Source: UBA7985 sp965658725 (GTDB lineage Bacteria; Pseudomonadota; Alphaproteobacteria; UBA7985). From it: a DNA stretch of 33,715 bases. Where the stretch lies: assembly GCA_965658725.1 (NCBI GenBank), contig CBFHUI010000020.1:1-33715 (forward strand), given 5' to 3'. The notes under the pieces are model-generated. The model made no database searches. It worked only from the letters and a program-made list of their open reading frames with translations, and was not told the DNA's origin. Made by a program: the position numbers and the translations under genes. Shown one piece after another: positions 1-7,340 of this stretch. Position 1 is the first letter of the stretch. Each line of letters starts with the position of its first letter.

Positions 1-860
1 AAGCGGGCTATCGCGTGCGCGTGGCTTCGCGGCATCCGTCCAAGGCACGGCACCTGCTCACGCAGGGTGATGTCGGGCAAGTCCAGCCGGTCTACGCGCC
101 TGTACAGGACGCTGCCGCTGTCGCTCGGGCGGTCAAGGGGGCCGACGTGGTCATTAACCTCGTCGCGCTTCTTTACGAGAGCGGTAAGGGCCAGTCGTTT
201 CAGGCGACCATGGTCGATGGCGCAACCAACATCGCCGTCGCTTCGGCGCGCGCGGCTGTCTCGACGCTCGTTCAGATTTCCGCGCTTGGCGCAGACCGGC
301 GCAGTGCGTCGAAGTATGCGCAGTGCAAGGCGCTGGGCGAGGCTGCGGTGATGAAAGCGTTCCCCAAGGCGACCATCCTGCGCCCCAGCATCGTGGTTGG
401 CCCAGAAGATGGCTTCTTTAACCGATTTGGCGGGATGCCAGCCGTGCCAATGATTGGCGGCGGGACGTCGAAGTTTCAGCCCGTTTGCGTGACTGATGTC
501 GCGGATGCCGTAATGGCTGCGATCCGCCTGCCAGAGGCGGCGGGCAAGACTTATGAGGTGGTGGGTCCAAACGTCTACAGCTTCAAGGAGCTGATCGACC
601 TCATGCAGTCCATCACCTACTCCAAAGCGCCGCAGGTGCACGTGCCATGGGGCGTGGCTGAGCTGATTGGGGTGGTTGGGGCGTTTGCGCCGGTGCCGCC
701 GCTGACGCGGGATCAGGTACTGCTACTGCGCAATGACAACGTGGCAACCGGAGCGCTTCCGGGGATGGAGGAACTGGGTGTTGACGTGGCACCGATTGAG
801 TCGATCCTGCCGACCTATCTGGTCCGCTTCCGCAATGGCGGCCAGTACGCCAAAGCCTGA
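1..860 (+). CDS. NDUFA9-like NAD(P)-binding SDR protein, 5' truncated
   Basis: The reading frame is open to the left edge (codons from position 3 read AGYRVRVASRHP), so the N-terminal glycine-rich nucleotide-binding loop lies outside the window. The visible part starts at the second beta strand of a Rossmann fold. It continues through 'ADVVINLVALLYESGKG', 'QISALGADRRSASKYAQCK' and 'ILRPSIVVGPEDGFFNRF'. These are typical of atypical SDRs related to the complex I accessory subunit NDUFA9, which bind NAD(P) without an obvious dehydrogenase reaction. A YxxxK-like pair is visible in SKYAQCK. The stop is at 858-860, 22 bases before the convergent uppP stop. The family call is fairly secure. The physiological role (complex I assembly or quinone-linked metabolism) is inferred from relatives. 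Confidence 0.85.
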   Translation, partial: AGYRVRVASRHPSKARHLLTQGDVGQVQPVYAPVQDAAAVARAVKGADVVINLVALLYESGKGQSFQATMVDGATNIAVASARAAVSTLVQISALGADRRSASKYAQCKALGEAAVMKAFPKATILRPSIVVGPEDGFFNRFGGMPAVPMIGGGTSKFQPVCVTDVADAVMAAIRLPEAAGKTYEVVGPNVYSFKELIDLMQSITYSKAPQVHVPWGVAELIGVVGAFAPVPPLTRDQVLLLRNDNVATGALPGMEELGVDVAPIESILPTYLVRFRNGGQYAKA

Positions 861-882
861 ACCGCGTTTCGCTGTGCCACTG

Positions 883-1731
883 CTAAATCGGCGGCGTGGC
901 TGATACGCCGATGACCAGGACAAAAGCAAAGATCGAAAGCGCCAGCACGACGCGATAGATCACGAACGGCAGCAAATCCGAGACCTTGATAAACCGCATG
1001 AACAGCCAAATGGCAGCGACAGCGGAGGCAAAGGCTAGACCTGCGCCCAGCAGCGCCAAGCGGCTCAGCTCCCAGTCCCCATCGCGAACGATCGAAAACG
1101 TCTCATAGCCCCCTGCTGCTATAATCGCCGGGATCGATAGCACCATGGACAGCCGCGCAGCATCCGTGCGGTTGATCGACAGCATGCGGCCCGCGGTCAG
1201 CGTGATGCCCGAGCGAGACGTACCGGGGATCAGCGCTAAACATTGCATCAGGCCCATGACCAGCGCATCAAGCATGGTGATGTCTTGCGCCGTTCGGCGG
1301 TTGGCAAAGCCGATGTCGGCGAACAGCAGCACCAGACCGAACACCAGCGTTGCTGCGGCGACGACCAGCGGGTTGAGAAGCCAGGCATCCGGGACGAACA
1401 TGGCCACGGCCAGACCCGCTGCCATCAGCGGCAAGCTCGCCACCACGACAAAGAGGAACAGGCGGCGGTTGTAGCTACTACGGAACAGCAGCGTATCGAT
1501 CCCACCGCGCGCGATATCGACCACCATTTTCCAGAAATACAGAGCCACGGCCGCGAGCGTGCCGACGTGCAGCGCAACGTTTAGCGTCAGCATCTGCGCT
1601 TGGGTCACGCCGCCATCGATACCGGCCCAGGATGCCGCACTCCAAATCAGCACGAGATGACCAGAGCTGGACACGGGGAGGAATTCCGTGACGCCCTGAA
1701 CGATCGATTGCAATACAAGCAGTCCAAACAT
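883..1731 (-). CDS. uppP: undecaprenyl-diphosphatase UppP (BacA family)
   Basis: Integral membrane enzyme that dephosphorylates undecaprenyl diphosphate to recycle the lipid carrier for peptidoglycan and other surface polymers; loss of function classically gives bacitracin sensitivity. The start at 1731 gives 282 residues, the normal family length, and follows a GAGG at about nine bases. The frame stays open about 50 codons further upstream, but that part is soluble-looking and not family-like. The N-terminal motif QGVTEFLPVSSSGH (residues 12-25) carries the conserved catalytic glutamate E16. The second signature PGTSRSG (169-175) carries the conserved Ser and Arg. Hydrophobic segments fill the rest. 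The gene stands alone on the minus strand, with its promoter expected in 1732-2018. Confidence 0.95.
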   Translation of the reverse strand: MFGLLVLQSIVQGVTEFLPVSSSGHLVLIWSAASWAGIDGGVTQAQMLTLNVALHVGTLAAVALYFWKMVVDIARGGIDTLLFRSSYNRRLFLFVVVASLPLMAAGLAVAMFVPDAWLLNPLVVAAATLVFGLVLLFADIGFANRRTAQDITMLDALVMGLMQCLALIPGTSRSGITLTAGRMLSINRTDAARLSMVLSIPAIIAAGGYETFSIVRDGDWELSRLALLGAGLAFASAVAAIWLFMRFIKVSDLLPFVIYRVVLALSIFAFVLVIGVSATPPI

Positions 1732-2018
1732 GGACACGTGCCTCGGCTGATGGAGCGATTTTCGCGAAAAGGAATCGACCGCGAAAACCTGTTCGGGAAA
1801 CATCCCAACAAAAAAGCGACAAAACAATCTGCGCCCCCGGTTTGGGGACATGTCCCGCATGGACTGTGCTTTGGTGTGCACAGCGTTGCGAAAGGGTCAC
1901 GAAACGACGGATAAAAGAAGGCGACTATCCTGCTTTTTCAAAGATTTCGCCGCTTTTTCGGGCGGTTTGTGACGGCCAACGTCTTGTCAGTCCCCGTCTT
2001 TGGCGTTACCCGAATATT
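1732..2018. promoter_or_regulatory. divergent intergenic region with two perfect palindromes
   Basis: This 287-base gap separates the divergently read uppP and GST genes and should hold both promoters. It contains two perfect 12-base palindromes: TTTTCGCGAAAA at 1759-1770, 27 bases upstream of the uppP start, and GGGACATGTCCC at 1845-1856. Both have the symmetry of dimeric repressor sites, but I do not recognise the regulator. ORFs crossing this region in several frames have no recognisable content. I could not assign a convincing -35/-10 pair. Confidence 0.4.
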
Positions 2019-2669
2019 ATGCGAACACTATTCCATTTCCCGCTTGATCCGAACTGCCGCATTATCCGCCTGATGTTGGGTGAAAAGCGGTTGGAATTTC
2101 GGGAAGCTCCCCCGTCTATGCCGGTACCGGATGCTCCTGTGATGGAGATTCCGACGCTCGAAGACGTAACGGGCGCACAGTTGCCCTACATGATGGTGAT
2201 CGCCGAATATCTCGACGAGACCTACCCGGACCCGCCATTGATCGGGCGAGAAATTGTGGAGCGTGCCGAGACCCGAAGGCTAACGCATTACTTTGCGGTG
2301 GACATGGGCGGCCGCGTCACCAAGCCGATCCTCTTTGAAAAGGTGCAAAAGCCGATGGCGCGTCTGGGCGCGCCGGACAGCACGGCAATGCGCACCGCCG
2401 TCCAGCTCTCGACCCAATACCTTGGTGTGATCGAAGAGCTTTATGAGCATCGCAACTGGATCGCGGGCGGGTCGTATAGCCTTGCTGACATTGCGGCCGT
2501 GGCTCAGATCTCAGTGCTGGATTATGTCGGACTGGTGGAGTGGGACCGCTATCCGGTGCTGCGCCGCTGGTACGCGCGGGTTAAATCGCGGCGGGCCATG
2601 GAAGCCATCCTCGCCGACCGCATCGACGGCGTTCCCCCGCCAAAGCATTACTCCAACGTCGATTTCTGA
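2019..2669 (+). CDS. glutathione S-transferase family protein
   Basis: A 216-residue cytosolic protein with the two-domain GST layout. The N-terminal thioredoxin-like half begins MRTLFHFPLDPNCRIIRLML. It includes EIPTLED, matching the cis-proline glutathione-binding loop, and a MVIAEYLDETYPDPPLIG segment. The C-terminal helical half has the family's N-capping region near 'WIAGGSYSLADIAAVAQIS'. The ATG at 2019 was chosen because the fold begins there; the upstream in-frame extension from 1842 is not GST-like. No strong Shine-Dalgarno sequence precedes it. The 3' end overlaps the convergent TPR gene by 22 bases. The substrate cannot be predicted. Confidence 0.85.
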   Translation: MRTLFHFPLDPNCRIIRLMLGEKRLEFREAPPSMPVPDAPVMEIPTLEDVTGAQLPYMMVIAEYLDETYPDPPLIGREIVERAETRRLTHYFAVDMGGRVTKPILFEKVQKPMARLGAPDSTAMRTAVQLSTQYLGVIEELYEHRNWIAGGSYSLADIAAVAQISVLDYVGLVEWDRYPVLRRWYARVKSRRAMEAILADRIDGVPPPKHYSNVDF

Positions 2670-3451
2670 TCGGCGTTTTTGAGCACGCGTAGTGCTTCCC
2701 GCGCGCGCTCGGCCAACATGCCGTCGTCCCGCGCCGTGATGCGTTCGAGATCGGCAATGGCCAGCTGCCGGTCACCCTCCGCCAACGCGACCTGCGCCCG
2801 CAACCACAGCGCGGTCAAGCTAAACGGTTCCAGCAACAGGGCTTGGAGCGCATCGTCTGCAGCACGGTCGTAGTCCCGAACCGCCAGATAGCCTGAGCCG
2901 CGAAACACCAGCGCATCGACATTGTCGGGGTCCAGGGCAAGAGCGAGATCGAGGTCTGCGATCGTCCCTTCGAAGTCCCCCAAACTGGCGCGGATCAGCG
3001 CGCGATCGATCCAGAGCGAGGAATCAAACCGGGCGCGGTCCAGCGCCTTGGACAGGACGCGAAAGGCACGCTCCGGCGCACCGCCGCCATCAAAGAAGTC
3101 ACCTGCCAACCGGTAGAAGCGCACCGCGTCCGGCGTATCGCGCACCGCTGGATGCTCAGCCAAGTCTTCCAGCAGCTCCGCCGCCCGAACCGGCTCCCCG
3201 GTCTGGAAAGTCGCAATGGCGAGGCAGTAGAAGCCATAGGCCTCCCCGCCCAGGTCTGAGATCAGCCACTGCTCGGCATAGTCCAAGGCGCTCACGGGAT
3301 CGACTTCACCTTTGGCCATGCAGCTGACAAAGGTGCCTCGGTAGTCGGTCGGCACGTCAGCCGGATCAAAGGCGGCGCAAGGTGCTGCCATTCCCAGACT
3401 GAGACACATCAGCCCTATGCTTGCGCGGCGAAAAGGTTCACGAAGGGTCAT
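2648..3451 (-). CDS. secreted TPR-repeat protein
   Basis: A 267-residue protein with a probable Sec signal peptide (basic start MTLREPFRR, hydrophobic core, cleavage likely near residue 27 before FDPADVP), so a periplasmic location is expected. From about residue 140 there are at least two to three consecutive 34-residue TPR units. The clearest is 'ALDPDNVDALVFRGSGYLAV', with the canonical Ala/Gly/Tyr positions. The N-terminal half is also helical with weaker repeats. TPRs usually bind protein partners, and no catalytic motif is present. Its start lies only 15 bases from the divergent SDR start at 3467, so the two promoters must overlap or lie inside each other's coding sequence. An AGGA lies four bases before the ATG. 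Confidence 0.75.
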   Translation of the reverse strand: MTLREPFRRASIGLMCLSLGMAAPCAAFDPADVPTDYRGTFVSCMAKGEVDPVSALDYAEQWLISDLGGEAYGFYCLAIATFQTGEPVRAAELLEDLAEHPAVRDTPDAVRFYRLAGDFFDGGGAPERAFRVLSKALDRARFDSSLWIDRALIRASLGDFEGTIADLDLALALDPDNVDALVFRGSGYLAVRDYDRAADDALQALLLEPFSLTALWLRAQVALAEGDRQLAIADLERITARDDGMLAERAREALRVLKNADQKSTLE

Positions 3452-3466
3452 GGATCCTGTTTATGC

Positions 3467-4396
3467 ATGGAGCGTGGCGAAAGCGTGAGTGTGAGCAACC
3501 CTTCTATCCCGCATCTGTTCTGTTTTGGTCTCGGTTTTTCCGGTCAAGCCTTGGCGCGACTGGTGCTGGATGCCGGCTGGCGCGTCAGTGGCACGGTACG
3601 AACGGCGGAGAAGGCGGCGCGGCTGCGGGCGCGGGGGATCGAGGCGCTGGTGCTCGATGCCAGTGACGCCAGGGCCCTGCCTGCCGATGTGGAAGCCGCA
3701 CTTCGGGACAGCACGCATATCCTGCAATCAGTCGGCACGGCCAAGGCTGGCGAAGACCCCGTTCTTCCCCTGCTCCAACCCCTTGCGCCCTCACTCTCCC
3801 CCACGTGGGCGGGCTACCTTTCGACGACGGTGGTCTATGGCGACTGGGCCGGGGCGGTGGTGGACGAGCGTTCGGAGACTCGCAGCACGTCCAAGCGCGG
3901 GCTTTCCCGACTGGCCGCCGAAGCCGCATGGGGAGCGCTGGGGTGGCCCTTGCACGTGTTTCGACTGGCAGGGATTTACGGGCCAGGGCGGAATGCGCTC
4001 GAAACCGTGCGCAAAGGCAAAGCGCGGATCATCGACAAGCCCGACCAGGTCTTCAGCCGGATCCACGTAGACGACATCGCCACGGCGGTTTTCGCCTCGA
4101 TGACCCATGGTACGGCAACCGTCGAGCGGGCAGAGGTCTTCAACGTGTGCGATGACTTTTCCTGCGCGCCTGGCGACGTGATCGCCCACGCCTGCGGCTT
4201 GCTGGGGCAGCCAGTTCCCGCGCCCGTGTCGATGGACGAAGCCGGTCTTTCGCCCATGGGGCGGAGCTTCTATGCGGACAACAAGCGGGTGTCGAACCAA
4301 AAGCTGAAAGACGTTCTGGGTTGGGCACCTGCTTATCCAACCTACCGAGAAGGGCTCGCCGCTATTTTTTCTTCACCGCCCTTCGCGGCTGATTGA
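3467..4396 (+). CDS. atypical SDR / NAD-dependent epimerase-like (YeeZ-type)
   Basis: Up to 309 residues. The Rossmann loop is clear: CFGLGFSGQALA has G21, G23 and G26 in the GxGxxG pattern. Downstream segments include YLSTTVVYGD (residues 117-126), FRLAGIYGPGRN and FNVCDDFSCAPGDVIAHA, which resemble the YeeZ-like group of extended atypical SDRs. The usual YxxxK catalytic pair is not in its normal form: the region after STTVVYGD has TSKRG with K143 but no tyrosine four residues before it. Classical dehydrogenase activity is therefore doubtful. The start is uncertain; ATG 3467 and GTG 3485 or 3491 are in frame, and the conserved fold begins after residue 14. The 3' end overlaps the convergent M50B gene by 35 bases. 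Confidence 0.75.
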   Translation: MERGESVSVSNPSIPHLFCFGLGFSGQALARLVLDAGWRVSGTVRTAEKAARLRARGIEALVLDASDARALPADVEAALRDSTHILQSVGTAKAGEDPVLPLLQPLAPSLSPTWAGYLSTTVVYGDWAGAVVDERSETRSTSKRGLSRLAAEAAWGALGWPLHVFRLAGIYGPGRNALETVRKGKARIIDKPDQVFSRIHVDDIATAVFASMTHGTATVERAEVFNVCDDFSCAPGDVIAHACGLLGQPVPAPVSMDEAGLSPMGRSFYADNKRVSNQKLKDVLGWAPAYPTYREGLAAIFSSPPFAAD

Positions 4397-5159
4397 GCAG
4401 CTTGCGTCGGCGGTCACGGACTTCAAGCACGTACGTCACACCGACACAAAGCCCTGTCCACACGAGCCACGTCATCACCCAGAAAATCTCCGGCAGCACG
4501 TACAGTTCTGACAGGGTCAGCGCGTCTGAAGGCTCACCCAGACCCAAGAGATACCAGACCGACTGCAACCCCTCGATCAGCAGCGTCGCGGCGATGATCC
4601 GCTGCAGCCAGTCCAGCGGCAGGTTCTTGCCAATGCTCGACGCGCACAGCAGCGCGACCAGAAGCAGGCTTACCACGAGAATCCCGGCGATCGACAAAGT
4701 CGGCACCGGGTCCGTCTGCGGCCAGATCAGCGCAACGCCCCCGATCAGCAGCGCGACGACAACCAGCGTGCCTTGCGTCTCCAAGCCCCGTCCGTGTGCT
4801 TCCCAGTAGAGGACTGCACCGACCAGAGCCGGGGTGGCGTAACCCGCCCACGTGATGGGTAATCGCCAGCTTTCGATGGTGTAGGTGACGCTGCCTGAGC
4901 CGTCCCAGTTGAGCCGGAAATCGCGCAGGGTGCTGTCGCTTATGGAGACGAAAAAGCCGTGACCGAATTCGTGGAAGAAGGTCGAGAACCACGTGATCCA
5001 TGTACCAATGGGCCCAAAGACCCAACCGACCGGCCCGCTCATGCGGCTAAGCTCGACCAGCAGCAAGGAAATCAGGCCGGCGAGCATCATCTCCAGCGCC
5101 ACTGCTGAACGCACCGGCAGGTTGAGTGTGCTTGTCGGCTCCTTGGGCGCGCGGGCCAT
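4362..5159 (-). CDS. M50B-type membrane metallopeptidase-like protein
   Basis: A 265-residue polytopic membrane protein with roughly six hydrophobic segments. The zinc-peptidase motif HEFGH (H63, E64, H67) sits inside an aromatic-rich membrane segment, as in the M50B-like family (PF13398). The following 'SVTYTIESWRLPITWAGYAT' and a C-terminal 'GEPSDALTLSELYVLPE', whose aspartate may be the third metal ligand, fit that family. There is no PDZ domain, unlike RseP-type site-2 proteases, and no substrate can be named. Its ATG shares one base with the TGA of the upstream hydrolase gene (TGATG), so translation is probably coupled and the two form a minus-strand operon. The C-terminus is very basic (RRAVKKK). 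Confidence 0.75.
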   Translation of the reverse strand: MARAPKEPTSTLNLPVRSAVALEMMLAGLISLLLVELSRMSGPVGWVFGPIGTWITWFSTFFHEFGHGFFVSISDSTLRDFRLNWDGSGSVTYTIESWRLPITWAGYATPALVGAVLYWEAHGRGLETQGTLVVVALLIGGVALIWPQTDPVPTLSIAGILVVSLLLVALLCASSIGKNLPLDWLQRIIAATLLIEGLQSVWYLLGLGEPSDALTLSELYVLPEIFWVMTWLVWTGLCVGVTYVLEVRDRRRKLLNQPRRAVKKK

Positions 5160-5917
5160 CAGCTGAGCTTTGCGCTGAGGGTATCGACTGCGGCGGCGAG
5201 GCGGATCAGGTCGCTCTCGCCAGAAAAGCGGTGGTCGGCGGCCTTAACCAGTTCGATCACCACGTCATCGCTCTTAACCTGCCGCGCAATGTCCAGTGCG
5301 ATTTCTACGGGGACATCCGCGTCCTGCTGGCCGTGCAGCAGAGTGATGGGAATATCGAGGTCGATGGGCCCGTCGAGCAGCAGATTGTCCGCACCGTCTT
5401 CGAACAGAGCGCGGGTGAAGATGTAGTCGTCTTCATAGTTTGACGGCACCTGAACGAAGCCCTGCTCCATCACTTTCTGTTGCTGCTCTGCACTCAGCTT
5501 GGGCCACTGCAGGCGTTTGGTGAAGTCCGGCGCGGCAGCGATCCCGATCAGCCCGGCGACCCGATCCTTTCGCGCCAGCGCCGCCAGCAACATGAGCCAT
5601 CCACCCATGGAAGAGCCGATGAGGATTTGCGGGCCGCTTGTCAGCTCATCAATCACAGCCAAGGTATCCTCGGCCCAGCGGCCGATGGTACCGTCTTTGA
5701 ATGCGCCGTCAGACTGTCCATGGCCAAAGTAGTCAAAGCGGACAAACGATTGGCCGGTTTTTTCCGCATGTTCCTGTAGGAACAGTGCCTTTGACCCCTC
5801 CTTATCTGAGCCAAAACCGCATAAAAACACCAACCCAGGCGCAGAATTCCCCGCTTTCGCCGGTACTTGGTCGTAGACCAGCCTTGTCCCATCGGGCCGA
5901 ATTAGCGTATTTGTCAT
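5159..5917 (-). CDS. alpha/beta hydrolase, ABHD10-like
   Basis: A 252-residue serine hydrolase. The nucleophile elbow is GSSMGGW with S103. Candidate acid and base are D199 in HGQQDADVP and H229 in AADHRFS, giving a complete catalytic triad in the expected order. The segments FVRFDYFGHGQSDG and GPQILIGSSMGGWLMLLAA resemble the ABHD10 group, whose mitochondrial member is a depalmitoylase/thioesterase; by that resemblance an acyl-thioester or ester substrate is plausible but unproven. The ATG at 5917 is chosen because GAGG lies six bases before it and the fold begins here; a frame extension to 6118 is low-complexity and unlikely to be coding. It is the first gene of the unit with the M50B-like protein. 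Confidence 0.8.
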   Translation of the reverse strand: MTNTLIRPDGTRLVYDQVPAKAGNSAPGLVFLCGFGSDKEGSKALFLQEHAEKTGQSFVRFDYFGHGQSDGAFKDGTIGRWAEDTLAVIDELTSGPQILIGSSMGGWLMLLAALARKDRVAGLIGIAAAPDFTKRLQWPKLSAEQQQKVMEQGFVQVPSNYEDDYIFTRALFEDGADNLLLDGPIDLDIPITLLHGQQDADVPVEIALDIARQVKSDDVVIELVKAADHRFSGESDLIRLAAAVDTLSAKLS

Positions 5918-6086
5918 TATGCGCCTCGTCTGCTGAACAGCGGTGGTTGTGTTCGGGCCAGCTTTGGCCGCGATTGTGTGGGATGGCATCTCACACCTGC
6001 TCGCCTCGAACAACCCGTGCTGCGGGCTGAGCGCGATCACAGGTCGGCTCGACGCGTGTGCGAGCGAAGAAAGTGTTGGGTGAAGC
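5918..6086. promoter_or_regulatory. divergent promoter region with two small hairpins
   Basis: A 169-base spacer between the divergent hydrolase and glycosyltransferase starts. It contains two adjacent inverted repeats: GGCCA/TGGCC at 5956-5969 with a four-base gap, and GTGTGGGAT/ATCTCACAC at 5976-5996 with a three-base gap and one imperfect position. They could be operators or 5' leader hairpins. No clear -35/-10 pair was found. Confidence 0.3.
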
Positions 6087-7250
6087 ATGACGGCAACTAC
6101 CCCCACCAATGGTGGCATGGGCGAACGGTCGAACGGCGCGATTGTTCAGGTCTCGGACTACCTCGAAGCTGGCCCGGTCAACCGCGTAGCGCTCGATCTT
6201 GCTGCTGCCATTCAGCGGTTTGGTGGTCAGAGCAAAATCATCAGCGGCGGTGGCCATATGGTTGCAGAGGCCCAGCGCGCGAGCGTCGAGCACGAAACCG
6301 TCACCCTGTCGTCCGCCAACCCTATCGGCAACCCGAGCGGCAAGATCGTTAGCAAGTTGGGGGAGTGGGGCGCGCAACTGGTGCACTCCCATGGTGAAGA
6401 CGCGGCGGGCCACGTGCTCAAGGCCGTGGGCAAGCACCATGTTCCCCACGTTGTCAGTCTCTACGACCTTCCCGTTCAGCGGAACGGCAAGCCAACGCCG
6501 GGGCTGCGCAATGCGCTGAAGGCTGACCGAGTGCTGCTGGCCTCTCCGTTTCTGAAGAACCTGCTGGCTGAGGCGGGTTATCTCGATGGCGTAAATGCTT
6601 CGGTTGTGCCACCGGGGCTGGCGGTGAACGCACTGCACCCCTCAGTGGTAACGGCAGCGCGGCTGACGCGCATGGTTCGCGATATGGAGATCACGGCGCA
6701 AAGCCCCGTGGTGCTGTTCCCAGCCGCGTTGCAGGAAGGCGCTGGCCACGACATCGTCATTGACGCATTGAAACAGCATCACGATCAGACTTGGGTATGC
6801 CTTTTCATTGGCGTGGGTCAGGCCGAGCGGCGCTATCACTACAAGCTGAACCAGCGGCTTGAGGCCGAAGGGCTGGAGCGGCGGATCAAGGTCTATGAGG
6901 GCACCGAGGACCCTGCGACCCTCTACAAGCTGACCGACATCGTGATTTCCACGGTCAACGGCAACCTCGCCTTCGACTACGCCTGCGCGGAAAGTCAGGC
7001 GGCAGGGAAAATCGTGCTGGGGGCCAACAACGGCGCGACGGCGTTTCAGATTGAGCCGGGCACAACCGGCGCGCTGTTCGATCCGGGCGATGCAGAGACG
7101 CTGTCCATGGCGCTGGGCTGGGCCATGACCATGGAGCCAGACCGGCGGGCGGAATTGGAAAACAACGCCATGCTGCACGCCTTCAAGACCTACAAACGCG
7201 ATGAGACCGCCCGTCAGATTTTTGACATCTACGATGAGCTACTTGCGTAA
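6087..7250 (+). CDS. GT4-like glycosyltransferase
   Basis: A 387-residue protein with the two Rossmann-like halves of GT-B glycosyltransferases. The N-terminal half has DYLEAGPVNRVALDLA (an acceptor-side loop) and LVHSHGEDAAGHVL. The C-terminal half has PVVLFPAALQEGAG, then IKVYEGTEDPATLYKLTDIV and CAESQAAGKIVLGANNG, followed by the GTTGALFDPGD donor-site region. E302 fits the second glutamate of the GT4 EX7E motif, but the first glutamate is not evident, so it is an atypical member. No signal peptide or membrane segment is seen, so it is cytosolic or peripheral. The donor and acceptor sugars cannot be predicted. It stands alone between a divergent operon and thrS, with a 90-base gap to the latter. 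Confidence 0.75.
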   Translation: MTATTPTNGGMGERSNGAIVQVSDYLEAGPVNRVALDLAAAIQRFGGQSKIISGGGHMVAEAQRASVEHETVTLSSANPIGNPSGKIVSKLGEWGAQLVHSHGEDAAGHVLKAVGKHHVPHVVSLYDLPVQRNGKPTPGLRNALKADRVLLASPFLKNLLAEAGYLDGVNASVVPPGLAVNALHPSVVTAARLTRMVRDMEITAQSPVVLFPAALQEGAGHDIVIDALKQHHDQTWVCLFIGVGQAERRYHYKLNQRLEAEGLERRIKVYEGTEDPATLYKLTDIVISTVNGNLAFDYACAESQAAGKIVLGANNGATAFQIEPGTTGALFDPGDAETLSMALGWAMTMEPDRRAELENNAMLHAFKTYKRDETARQIFDIYDELLA

Positions 7251-7340
7251 GGAATTTCCACGGTTTCGTCCTAACGTGCGCACACGAATCATTGCTTGAT
7301 GGTTCTATCCTTCTTCACCAGAGAACATCTGTGATTAAAA

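Noticed and set aside
883..1881. Longer UppP start at 1881
   Set aside because: The extra 50 residues are not membrane-like or family-like, and a good Shine-Dalgarno supports 1731.
7251..7340. T-box or other tRNA-sensing leader before thrS
   Set aside because: Only 90 bases, no T-box motif or specifier stem, and T-boxes are not expected in this group.
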